A stretch of DNA of 6,271 nt from assembly GCA_047631875.1 (NCBI GenBank), contig JBLIAZ010000157.1:1-6271 (forward strand). Direction: 5' to 3'. Below are positions 1-6,006 of this stretch, piece after piece. This stretch comes from JBLIAZ01 sp047631875. Its GTDB lineage: Bacteria; Bacteroidota; Bacteroidia; Flavobacteriales_C; GCA-002722245. The translations under genes and the position numbers were made by a program. The notes beneath the pieces were generated by a model. The model had not been told where the DNA came from and made no database searches. It was given only the letters and a program-made list of their open reading frames with translations. Each line of letters begins with the position of its first letter. Within the stretch, counting starts at the first letter, position 1.

Positions 1-717
1 TACGAAAGGATGATTTTTACTGTTTTTTGAAAAATAATCCGCGATACTTAAACACTTACTGTTATCTCGATTAGCCAAGGCTTTCACCAATTCAAAAACA
101 TTAAATTCTTTACTGATTCCTATGTTTTTTTCAATGACATCGGCGCTAATTAAAGCTCCTTGGGGAAGGATAATTTTTAACTTATTTAACTCATTTAAAA
201 TTTTAAGTAAATCATTACCCAAATATTCACTGAGCAAAATCATTGCCTGAGGCTCAATGGTTAAACCTATTTCCGTAACTTGTCCTTTTATCCAATCAGG
301 TACTTGATTGTCATACAAAGGTTTAGATAACATGAATTTTGCAGCACTCAATTTTTTTTCAATCCTTGCGTCAAGCTTTTTCCCTTTATAAGAAAACACC
401 AACACAGTCGACTCAAGTGGTTTTTGTAAATACTTTATGAGTGCATCAAAATTCCTGTAATTTTGAGCCTCCTTTACTAAAATCATTTGGCGCTCCCCCA
501 TCATTGGGAATTGTTGAGCTAATTTCACAATAGTATCCAAATCATGGTCCTTCGCATACAAGACATGCTGATTGAAATCACGCTCATCCTCCTGTATTGA
601 ATTAGCAATAAAGTTTTTTTCCAAAGCTTCAATGTAAAAAGATTCCAAACCATGTAAAAAATACACAGGGCTGAACTTTTTTTTATCGATGTCGTTGATG
701 ATTGTTTTGAAACTCAT
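1..717 (-). CDS. holA: DNA polymerase III delta subunit, partial (C-terminus outside window)
   Basis: The delta subunit belongs to the clamp-loader complex of the replicative DNA polymerase in the cytoplasm, where it opens the beta sliding clamp so that it can be loaded on primed DNA. Translating the minus strand from the ATG at 717 gives 239 codons open to the left edge. The family is usually about 340 residues, so roughly the last 100 (end of the middle domain and the C-terminal collar domain) are missing. The N-terminus (SPVYFLHGLESFYIEALEKN, about residues 14-33) matches the family's opening 'PvY.l.G.E.yli..al' block and has no Walker A motif, as expected for this inactive AAA+ relative. 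Later stretches such as FPMMGERQMILVKEAQ and YLGNDLLKILNELNKL are also typical of the family. The start is fixed by the conserved N-terminal block, because the next in-frame Met lies inside the domain. It follows the cobalamin adenosyltransferase gene after 83 nt and may have its own promoter. Confidence 0.88.
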   Translation of the reverse strand, partial: MSFKTIINDIDKKKFSPVYFLHGLESFYIEALEKNFIANSIQEDERDFNQHVLYAKDHDLDTIVKLAQQFPMMGERQMILVKEAQNYRNFDALIKYLQKPLESTVLVFSYKGKKLDARIEKKLSAAKFMLSKPLYDNQVPDWIKGQVTEIGLTIEPQAMILLSEYLGNDLLKILNELNKLKIILPQGALISADVIEKNIGISKEFNVFELVKALANRDNSKCLSIADYFSKNSKNHPFV

Positions 718-724
718 GTCTAGG

Positions 725-754
725 CAAAAATAATATTCATTCTTTAATTTGCAC
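725..754 (-). promoter_or_regulatory. Candidate holA promoter, almost leaderless
   Basis: Read on the minus strand, 732-725 is TATTTTTG, a full match to the Bacteroidota -7 box TAnnTTTG. Nineteen bases further upstream (754-752) is GTG in place of the usual TTG -33 element. The box ends only 7 nt before the holA ATG at 717, so transcription would start about 0-4 nt before the start codon. The -7 match is seen directly; activity and the short leader are inferred. The weak -33 element and the AT-rich context mean it could be chance. Confidence 0.4.
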
Positions 755-800
755 CTCGTTTTGCTGAAGAAGTTTTGAAAATATCTTATTTACTGACAAA

Positions 801-1340
801 TCAACTTTTGGTGGGCATCCATTTTACCTCATCAACATTTAATTTTTTAGCAAGAAGCCTTGACAGCACAAAAAAGTAATCCGAAAGCCTGTTTAAATAC
901 ACCACAATTTCTGGCTCGTTCTGCAAGCTAACAACCCTTCGCTCAGCTCTGCGACAGATTGTTCGCACACAATGCGTCAAAGAAACCTGTTCGTGTCCAC
1001 TGGGTAAAATAAAATTGGTCATTGGAACCAGTTCTTTTTCAAATGTATCAATGTAATTCTCAAGCAATGTCACCTCATTGCTTTCAAGTTTCGGAATACT
1101 TTTAGGTTTTTCATCTTCTCGGCAAGCCAAATTTGATCCTACCACAAACAAAGACTGTTGTATTCGAGCAAGTTGACCCGTCACATCGAGTAATGTAATT
1201 TTATCAGAAAGTAAGCCAACAAAGGAATTCAATTCGTCTACTGTACCATACGCCTCAATCCTTAGGTCATCTTTTTTAATCCGACTACCTCCAATTAATG
1301 AGGTACTCCCCTTGTCTCCTGTTTTCGTGTACACTTTCAT
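801..1340 (-). CDS. PduO-type ATP:cob(I)alamin adenosyltransferase
   Basis: This cytosolic enzyme transfers the adenosyl group of ATP to cob(I)alamin to make adenosylcobalamin, the cofactor of enzymes such as methylmalonyl-CoA mutase. The 179 residues are the full length of a single-domain PduO/MMAB-type protein. The N-terminal ATP-binding segment YTKTGDKGSTSL is at residues 4-15, followed by GTVDELNS at 32-39. The family signature lies around FILPSG (110-115) and R126..CRRAER (129-134), and YLNRLSDYFFVLSR is at 148-161. It is not related in sequence to the CobA/BtuR type. The ATG at 1340 sits directly before the conserved VYTKTGDKG block, so the start is secure. The gene begins 10 nt after the LRR gene stops, which implies co-transcription. 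No cobalamin riboswitch is seen upstream of either gene. The symbol is left empty because pduO, cobO and mmaB are all used for this type. Confidence 0.94.
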   Translation of the reverse strand: MKVYTKTGDKGSTSLIGGSRIKKDDLRIEAYGTVDELNSFVGLLSDKITLLDVTGQLARIQQSLFVVGSNLACREDEKPKSIPKLESNEVTLLENYIDTFEKELVPMTNFILPSGHEQVSLTHCVRTICRRAERRVVSLQNEPEIVVYLNRLSDYFFVLSRLLAKKLNVDEVKWMPTKS

Positions 1341-1350
1341 TTAAAAGGAA

Positions 1351-2223
1351 TTAATAATCAATCCTACACCAAGGCATTAATATTCTTAACACTGCAATTT
1401 GATGCAAGGGAATAGGGTTACCTCTTAAGTCTAACTTCTCTAAAGTTGTTAATGACGCAACAAACTCAGGTAACTTTTTTAGTTTATTGTTTTTAAAACT
1501 CAACATTTTTAAGTTCTTTAGTTGCGATATCTCTTTCGGAATTTCTTCAAATAAATTATTCTCTAAAATCAACAATTCAAGCTCTTTACAAGAGTATATG
1601 CTGCTGTCCATTTTAGACAAGCGACAATCAATAAAATAAGCTTCCTTTAATTTTTTCGTTTTTTCAAAACCATCGGGAAATTCGTACAAAGGAACTTTAA
1701 AAAACAACAGTTCTTCTAATCCTATCAGCCCTTTAATTACCCCATTTAATTTAAATGTGTCCGTCTCGTTTGACTGGAGCTCAAGGGTTTTAAGCATTTT
1801 TAAATTTGCTAATCCAGAGGGAAAACTGTCCAGACTGGTCTTTTGCAGTTTAAGTACTTCCAAGGCACCCCAATTTACTATATTCTCGGACAGCTTATTA
1901 AAATTATTTCCCGAGCTAAAAAAGTACTTTAATCCATAATTCCTAAATACTTTTTCAGGCAACGAATCAATTTTATTGTTTTTTAACTTCAGAACTTTCA
2001 GCTGCTTGAACTTACCAAGCTTACTTAATTTGGCAGACAAATCAACATTCAGCAGTTTTAACTTAGTGACCTTTTTGGCTTCTTTACCTGCCTTTCCTAA
2101 ATCAACATAAATTTCATCTTGTGGAAACCCATATTTATAAAATTCCTCCTCCAAATCTTGCGATGTGACTGACAAATAAGTTAAAATTAAGAACAACGTA
2201 GTCAAAGGTCTTAATAGGTTCAT
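1351..2223 (-). CDS. Secreted leucine-rich-repeat protein
   Basis: A 290-residue protein with a probable Sec signal peptide: a hydrophobic segment at residues 6-20 and a likely signal peptidase I cut after Ser21 (VTS/QD). There is no lipobox cysteine. From residue 52 to the end it is a solenoid of about ten leucine-rich repeats, with units starting near 52, 75, 98, 121, 144, 169, 192, 215, 238 and 261. The period is 23 residues, with one unit of 25. The clearest units are LKVLKLKNNKIDSLPEKV and LKMLSFKNNKLKKLPEFV, with the usual LxxLxLxxNxL core. The final LMPWCRIDY resembles the C-terminal cap of other Bacteroidota LRR proteins. LRR proteins usually bind other proteins; the partner cannot be told from sequence, and the protein should act in the periplasm or outside the cell. 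No adhesion or T9SS sorting domain follows the repeats. It is the first gene before the cobalamin adenosyltransferase, 10 nt apart. No clear promoter was found upstream. Confidence 0.85.
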   Translation of the reverse strand: MNLLRPLTTLFLILTYLSVTSQDLEEEFYKYGFPQDEIYVDLGKAGKEAKKVTKLKLLNVDLSAKLSKLGKFKQLKVLKLKNNKIDSLPEKVFRNYGLKYFFSSGNNFNKLSENIVNWGALEVLKLQKTSLDSFPSGLANLKMLKTLELQSNETDTFKLNGVIKGLIGLEELLFFKVPLYEFPDGFEKTKKLKEAYFIDCRLSKMDSSIYSCKELELLILENNLFEEIPKEISQLKNLKMLSFKNNKLKKLPEFVASLTTLEKLDLRGNPIPLHQIAVLRILMPWCRIDY

Positions 2224-2316
2224 ACTTTAAAAATAGGGAAAAAAGTTGGATGTTAAATCGTCTGAAATGACATACTCAAAACACTTGGTTTTTATCTTTG
2301 AGTAATATCCCTGAAC

Positions 2317-2386
2317 CACAAGGTAATAATCCATAAACCTTTCCTCAAATTACCTTTACTTACCCTTAATAATGTTGTACCTTGTG
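2317..2386. repeat. 9-bp inverted repeat with 52-nt spacing
   Basis: CACAAGGTA at 2317-2325 and its exact reverse complement TACCTTGTG at 2378-2386 flank 52 nt of AT-rich sequence. The arms do not extend further, and the loop is too long for a terminator. It could be a pair of operator half-sites in the divergent control region, but an arm this short can occur by chance. Confidence 0.35.
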
Positions 2387-2414
2387 ACCAAATTAAATCA
2401 GAGGCTAAATAAAC

Positions 2415-2424
2415 GAAATATTTC
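2415..2424. repeat. 10-bp palindrome GAAATATTTC upstream of the sigma promoter
   Basis: A perfect palindrome ending 10 nt before the -33 TTG of the sigma factor promoter. A near-copy of its half, GAAAATATTG, follows at 2428-2437 and overlaps that TTG. The position suits an AT-rich UP-like element or a regulator site. The pattern is visible; the role is speculative because the surroundings are AT-rich. Confidence 0.3.
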
Positions 2425-2434
2425 TTTGAAAATA

Positions 2435-2466
2435 TTGCTTTATTTCATCTGTCAGCGCTACCTTTG
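2435..2466 (+). promoter_or_regulatory. Housekeeping promoter of the primary sigma factor gene
   Basis: TTG at 2435-2437, a 21-nt spacer, then TACCTTTG at 2459-2466 form a full match to the Bacteroidota promoter TTG-N17-23-TAnnTTTG. Transcription would start near 2470, giving a leader of about 33 nt that ends in the A-rich run before the ATG at 2504. Since this promoter type is read by the primary sigma factor itself, the gene probably supports its own expression (inference). Confidence 0.7.
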
Positions 2467-2503
2467 CGTGTGTTAAACCAACCGTTAAATTAGAAACAAG
2501 TAA

Positions 2504-3367
2504 ATGAGACAACTTAAAATTACCAAGTCGATTACTAACAGGGACAGTATAACACTTGATAAATACTTACAGGAAATTGGAAAAGTTGATTTAATTACTT
2601 CCGAGGAGGAAGTAATATTAGCTGTTAAAATTCGTGAAGGAGATCAACAAGCTCTTGAAAGATTAACCAAAGCCAATTTAAGGTTTGTGGTTTCTGTAGC
2701 CAAGCAATACCAAAATCAAGGATTAACATTACCTGATTTAATTAACGAAGGAAACCTAGGATTAATCAAAGCGGCAAAACGTTTTGATGAAACAAGAGGG
2801 TTCAAATTTATATCTTATGCTGTTTGGTGGATTCGTCAATCTATCATCAGTGCAATTGCTGAAAACTCAAGAATGGTAAGGCTTCCTCTTAACAAAGTAG
2901 GTAACCTTACTAAAATTAAGAAAGGGATGTCTGAGTTGGAGCAAAAATTGGAAAGAGAACCAACGGTGCAAGAATTAGCAGAATTAATTGAGTTGAACGC
3001 TGACGAAATTGAAAATGCAATGAACATTGCAGGAAGACATCAAAGTATTGATGCTCCTTTTGTGGAAGGTGAAGACCATGGATTGTTAGACGTAATGGAA
3101 AACAACGATTCTCCAAAAGCAGACAAAGCCTTGATGATTGACTCGTTGAGAAAAGAAATCGAAAGATCACTAGCCACACTTACTGAAAGAGAAGCTGATG
3201 TGTTAAGGATGTTTTTTGGAATTGGTTTCGCTCACCCATTCTCTTTGGAAGAAATTGGTGACAAGCACAGCTTAACGCGTGAAAGAGTTCGTCAAATTAA
3301 GGAAAAAGCTGTAAAAAGATTACAACACAACACAAGAAGTAGGTTACTTAAGACATACTTAGGATAA
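2504..3367 (+). CDS. rpoD: Primary RNA polymerase sigma factor (sigma-70 family, Bacteroidota type)
   Basis: The housekeeping sigma factor joins core RNA polymerase in the cytoplasm and recognises most promoters. At 287 residues it has the short form typical of Bacteroidota and lacks region 1.1. The opening MRQLKITKSITNRDSITLDK is the usual start of this family, which fixes the ATG. Region 1.2 is at about 16-50. Region 2 spans about 51-128 and includes LPDLINEGNLGLIKAAKRFD (76-95), with the core promoter-melting and -7-reading part at 99-128 (GFKFISYAVWWIRQS and AENSRMVRLP). Region 3 is at about 129-185. Region 4 is at about 219-285, with the -33-binding helix-turn-helix at 246-274 (LEEIGDK..LTRERVRQIKEKAVKRL). 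It ends in RLLKTYLG as in relatives. It stands alone, with its own promoter and terminator. The gene is also called sigA in some Bacteroidota. An alternative group-2 sigma is unlikely given the near-consensus N-terminus. Confidence 0.95.
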   Translation: MRQLKITKSITNRDSITLDKYLQEIGKVDLITSEEEVILAVKIREGDQQALERLTKANLRFVVSVAKQYQNQGLTLPDLINEGNLGLIKAAKRFDETRGFKFISYAVWWIRQSIISAIAENSRMVRLPLNKVGNLTKIKKGMSELEQKLEREPTVQELAELIELNADEIENAMNIAGRHQSIDAPFVEGEDHGLLDVMENNDSPKADKALMIDSLRKEIERSLATLTEREADVLRMFFGIGFAHPFSLEEIGDKHSLTRERVRQIKEKAVKRLQHNTRSRLLKTYLG

Positions 3368-3385
3368 GTAAAATTAAAACTGATT

Positions 3386-3417
3386 AAAAAGGAAGCTAAA
3401 CAGCTTCCTTTTTTTTT
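3386..3417 (+). terminator. Intrinsic terminator after the sigma factor gene
   Basis: GGAAGCT at 3391-3397 pairs exactly with AGCTTCC at 3402-3408 across a 4-nt loop, and nine T residues follow (3409-3417). Five A residues before the stem lengthen it with A-T pairs. It starts 18 nt after the stop codon and separates the gene from the helicase downstream. Confidence 0.93.
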
Positions 3418-3473
3418 GAATTGAAATATCATTAAAATCAACATCTTACTCGCACACTCATTCGCATTACCCC

Positions 3474-4712
3474 ATGAAATTTCAAGAATACCGAATCAAT
3501 CCTTTAATTAAAAAAGCTTTAGAAGCTAAGGGTTTTAAAAAACCAACTGACATCCAATACAAAGCTATTCCCAACATACTTAAAGGAGAAGACGTGTTAG
3601 CTATTGCTCAAACTGGGACGGGAAAAACTGCCGCTTTCGCTATACCTACCTTGCACATGATCATTGGAACTAAATACCGCCCAGGTGTAAAAGTAGTAGT
3701 GATGGTTCCCACACATGAACTAGCACTACAAATCACTGAGGTTTACCAATCCCTAGCACAATTTACCAAAGTTAAAACCCTAGCCCTGATTGGTGGCGTG
3801 GACCAAGAACCTCAAATTGAAGCTTTGAACGAAGGTGTTGACGTTGTAGTTGCCACTCCAGGACGATTATTTGACATGGTTAGCCAACTGCATTTGAACT
3901 TAACTGCAGTGGAACTGCTTGTCTTGGACGAAGCTGATTTAATGCTAGACTTAGGGTTCTATAAAGACATTACCGATTTAATAAACAAGCTTCCTCGAAA
4001 GCGGCAAACACTGTTTTTCTCAGCAACAATCAATGAAAAAATTAAAAAATTAGCTTATTCCATTGTACGAAATGCGATCAGAATTCAAATATCACCTAAA
4101 GATCCTGTCTCAAAAAACATCACACATTCGTTGATTAATGTAGAAATGGATGACAAACGATTTTTTTTAGAACGCATCATCAATGAACACATTGAAAGTA
4201 GAATTTTGGTATTTGTAAGGACAAAAGTCAGGGCGGAACGAGTTTTAAAAGCTATGGCTAGGGTAAACATCGTTTGCGAAACCATGCACAGTGGAAAAAA
4301 CCAAGACGAGCGAGTAAAAACCATGAAGGGGTTTAAAGATGGAACATTTAAAATATTAATTGCTACCGATGTAAGTGCACGAGGTGTGGATATTCCAAAT
4401 GTGGAATATGTGATTAATTACGACATTCCTGACGTTACGGAAAACTACGTTCACAGAGTAGGAAGAACAGGACGTGGAGACAACAAAGGAACTGCAGTTT
4501 CTTTTTGTAGCACGGAAGAACTTCCCTTGGTCAAGGACATCGAAAAATTCATGGGTAAGAAAATCTCTATCACTCAGGTTGGAAAATCCAGTTACAAAGA
4601 AACGCTTGATTTAACAGATGATCAAGCAGGTTCTCTTTCTGACTTAATTGACGAACAAGATGAAAGTGAAAAAAGCAAAAAGAAGAAAAAAAGAGACAAA
4701 TGGAAAAAGTAA
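3474..4712 (+). CDS. DEAD-box ATP-dependent RNA helicase (RhlE-like)
   Basis: A cytoplasmic RNA-dependent ATPase that unwinds short RNA duplexes, in roles such as ribosome assembly, RNA turnover or cold adaptation; the specific target is not evident. The 412 residues hold both RecA-like domains. Domain 1 has the Q motif PTDIQ (24-28), motif I AQTGTGKT (45-52), motif Ia PTHELA (79-84), GG (107-108), Ib TPGRL (128-132), DEAD (152-155) and SAT (183-185). Domain 2 has ILVFVRT (244-250), Q277..R280, motif V ATDVSARGVDIPN (297-309) and motif VI HRVGRTGR (327-334). Motif Ia has His where most family members have Arg (PTRELA). A short acidic then strongly basic tail (about 392-412) probably helps RNA binding; there is no DbpA-type RNA-binding domain. 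The ATG at 3474 leaves the normal short lead before the Q motif. Only 56 nt separate it from the sigma terminator, and I see no convincing TAnnTTTG promoter there. Choosing among RhlE, CshA and SrmB types needs a phylogeny. Confidence 0.93.
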   Translation: MKFQEYRINPLIKKALEAKGFKKPTDIQYKAIPNILKGEDVLAIAQTGTGKTAAFAIPTLHMIIGTKYRPGVKVVVMVPTHELALQITEVYQSLAQFTKVKTLALIGGVDQEPQIEALNEGVDVVVATPGRLFDMVSQLHLNLTAVELLVLDEADLMLDLGFYKDITDLINKLPRKRQTLFFSATINEKIKKLAYSIVRNAIRIQISPKDPVSKNITHSLINVEMDDKRFFLERIINEHIESRILVFVRTKVRAERVLKAMARVNIVCETMHSGKNQDERVKTMKGFKDGTFKILIATDVSARGVDIPNVEYVINYDIPDVTENYVHRVGRTGRGDNKGTAVSFCSTEELPLVKDIEKFMGKKISITQVGKSSYKETLDLTDDQAGSLSDLIDEQDESEKSKKKKKRDKWKK

Positions 4713-4726
4713 TATGAGTCTTTAAT

Positions 4727-4768
4727 GCATAAAAAAAAGCCGCTGTCACTAGCGGCTTTTTTTTATGC
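4727..4768. terminator. Bidirectional intrinsic terminator between convergent genes
   Basis: A perfect 18-bp stem with a 6-nt loop (4745-4750): the left arm is 4727-4744 (GCAT, eight A, GCCGCT) and the right arm is 4751-4768 (AGCGGC, eight T, ATGC). On the plus strand the T run follows the GC stem and ends the helicase transcript 14 nt after its stop codon. On the minus strand the A run becomes the T tract and ends the YceI lipoprotein transcript. Both directions are equally well formed. Confidence 0.94.
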
Positions 4769-4782
4769 GGATTTGAGAACTT

Positions 4783-5448
4783 TTATCTTTTCAAAATAGT
4801 CGTCAAATAAATATTTACATCATTCCATGTTTTTGAAACCCCATCACTCCCCTTATGCAGAGATTCGCAAGCAGTGTTTAGTGAAGCAAGTGCTCCAAGA
4901 CCGTTCACTTGTTCAAGGTCAAGTACCGATTGCATGGACAAGGTATCCCCGTTTAAACTGTAGCCGAAAGTAAGTGCTGTGGTTGCATCGTTGAATGTCA
5001 GTTCCAACACAGCTGTAGCACTATCTGTATTAAAGGATATAACTTTTCCTGTGATTGTTTCGTTTGAAGTTGTGTTGTTAAAAAACTCAGCAAGTAATGT
5101 GGCATTCCTACCTTGGTCTTTAGTATCCAAACTCCCCACTTGAATTATTACTGAAGCATTGCCAAAAATTTCAGCAAGGTCTTTTGACTCAGTAATTCCA
5201 ATCATTTCAAAATCACTGAACCAACCTTTTACCTCCTTTTTATCCGTTGTTTTAAATGCACCAAAACCAATTGTTGTACTGGCATTATCGTAAACAGATT
5301 CTGTTTCTTCAGCAACTTCATCTTGTGAATGATCATGGTCATGACCTTCCTGGTGGCTATGACCGTGTGAATCACTTGATTTATTTGATCCTGAATTACA
5401 AGCTATCAAACTCATACTTAATGCTAAAACTGGTAATATTTTCATCAT
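4783..5448 (-). CDS. His-rich lipoprotein with YceI-like domain
   Basis: A 221-residue envelope lipoprotein. The short signal peptide ends in the lipobox LIAC, so Cys17 should be lipidated and become the mature N-terminus. Residues 24-50 form a low-complexity linker with six His in HGHSHQEGHDHDH (28-40), followed by an acidic stretch; such runs usually bind Zn, Cu, Ni or Co. From about residue 58 the protein resembles YceI-like proteins of Bacteroidota, which form a lipocalin-like barrel that binds isoprenoid-type lipids in the periplasm: IGFGAFKTTDKKEVKGWFSDF (60-80), ASVIIQVGSLDTKDQGRNATLLAEFF (98-123), and the C-terminal ALASLNTACESLHKGSDGVSKTW (186-208). The substrate is unknown. The ATG at 5448 is followed at once by another ATG (5445), and either could be used. 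The gene has its own promoter 44 nt or less behind the SRPBCC gene and ends at the shared bidirectional terminator. The lipoprotein call is firm, the YceI assignment good, and metal binding inferred. Confidence 0.82.
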   Translation of the reverse strand: MMKILPVLALSMSLIACNSGSNKSSDSHGHSHQEGHDHDHSQDEVAEETESVYDNASTTIGFGAFKTTDKKEVKGWFSDFEMIGITESKDLAEIFGNASVIIQVGSLDTKDQGRNATLLAEFFNNTTSNETITGKVISFNTDSATAVLELTFNDATTALTFGYSLNGDTLSMQSVLDLEQVNGLGALASLNTACESLHKGSDGVSKTWNDVNIYLTTILKR

Positions 5449-5473
5449 TCTTGTCTGTGGTTTTTGTGGTTAA

Positions 5474-5504
5474 CAAATATAATAGATGAACCTTAATCCT
5501 CCAA
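5474..5504 (-). promoter_or_regulatory. Promoter of the His-rich YceI lipoprotein gene
   Basis: On the minus strand, TTG at 5504-5502, a 20-nt spacer and TATATTTG at 5481-5474 match the Bacteroidota housekeeping promoter in full. The TTG lies inside the last codons of the upstream SRPBCC gene. Transcription would start near 5468, leaving a leader of about 20 nt. The gene can therefore be expressed apart from its upstream neighbours. Confidence 0.65.
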
Positions 5505-5996
5505 GAGTTCTTTTAATTTAATCATTTCGTCTTGTAGGTTCTCTTGATTTTTATCTTTTGTTTGGTGCCCCATTAGCTTTGTGAGTGGGTTATAACCTAA
5601 ATTCCAAAACTGAGTTTGAAGTAATAAAGTTTGCCCGTTGTGTTTTTTAGTTGTCAACAAAAACACCCCTTGCTTGTCCTCGTTCTTATAATAAGTAATC
5701 TCAACTCCTTTTGCCTTGCTGGCACTTCGGTGCTCAAGCCGATATAGTTCACCGTCATGACCCTCAAAAATAAAATCACCATCGCCTTTGTCTTCCATCT
5801 GAAGCCCTTGTAAATTGGAAAAGTATAATTTCATGTTTTCCGGATTTTCCAAGAACTCAAATACAGTGTCCTGGGAGCTGTTCACGACTAACTCGTGTTG
5901 TAGCACCAATTGCTGCGGAATAATTAATGAGAGTCCAAATACGAGTGCAATCGCTATTACTGAGGCCTTGAATATACCTTTTGTGTGTTGAAACAT
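5493..5996 (-). CDS. Membrane-anchored SRPBCC (START/polyketide cyclase-like) protein
   Basis: A 167-residue protein with an N-terminal hydrophobic segment (about residues 10-27) after a basic start (K6, K10), so it is probably a single-pass membrane protein or uses an uncleaved signal anchor. The rest resembles small SRPBCC helix-grip proteins of Bacteroidota. ELVVNSSQDTVFEFLENPENMKLYF (35-59) fits the first strand and helix pattern 'i.ap...vf..l.d.e....f', the middle is strand-rich, and a final amphipathic helix (about 149-166, NQENLQDEMIKLKELLED) matches the long C-terminal helix. The fold forms a pocket for hydrophobic ligands; ligand and role are unknown. It starts 10 nt after the DUF2797-like gene stops, so the two are probably co-transcribed. 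No hairpin lies between it and the lipoprotein gene, so read-through is possible. The family call rests on pattern rather than on a catalytic residue, hence moderate confidence. Confidence 0.62.
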   Translation of the reverse strand: MFQHTKGIFKASVIAIALVFGLSLIIPQQLVLQHELVVNSSQDTVFEFLENPENMKLYFSNLQGLQMEDKGDGDFIFEGHDGELYRLEHRSASKAKGVEITYYKNEDKQGVFLLTTKKHNGQTLLLQTQFWNLGYNPLTKLMGHQTKDKNQENLQDEMIKLKELLED

Positions 5997-6006
5997 AATA
6001 TATTAG

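Larger units (their letters stand above)
2224..2503. other. Divergent intergenic region between the LRR and sigma factor genes
   Basis: This 280-bp AT-rich stretch carries the control signals for two divergent genes. On the plus strand it holds a well-matched promoter next to the sigma factor gene. It also contains a perfect 10-bp palindrome (GAAATATTTC, 2415-2424) and a widely spaced 9-bp inverted repeat (2317-2325 and 2378-2386). For the minus-strand LRR gene I find no TAnnTTTG box with a suitable TTG; the nearest is TATTTTTA at 2235-2228, which lacks the final G and a -33 element. No tRNA, small open frame with family resemblance, or riboswitch was seen. Confidence 0.7.

Noticed and set aside
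1757..1939. 60-residue plus-strand open frame inside the LRR gene
   Set aside because: It is antisense to clear LRR repeats, with no recognisable domain or promoter.
2293..2300. TATCTTTG on the plus strand as a second sigma factor promoter
   Set aside because: It matches TAnnTTTG but has no TTG at 17-23 nt upstream and lies about 200 bp from the gene.
1341..2503. Cobalamin riboswitch controlling the adenosyltransferase
   Set aside because: The 10-nt gap before the gene is too short, and no B12-box-like conserved core was recognised upstream of the LRR gene.
2836..3179. Two minus-strand open frames antisense to the sigma factor gene
   Set aside because: They overlap highly conserved sigma codons, resemble no family and have no promoter; they are shadows of the coding frame.
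3418..3473. Promoter directly before the helicase gene
   Set aside because: No TAnnTTTG box is present; the closest, CTCATTCG at 3457-3464, differs at key positions and lacks a -33 element.
4085..4324. 79-residue minus-strand open frame inside the helicase gene
   Set aside because: It is antisense to conserved helicase domain 2, with no family resemblance.
5256..5489. 77-residue plus-strand open frame opposite the lipoprotein start
   Set aside because: It is antisense to the signal peptide and His linker; its hydrophobic C-terminus is simply the mirror of that AT-rich region.
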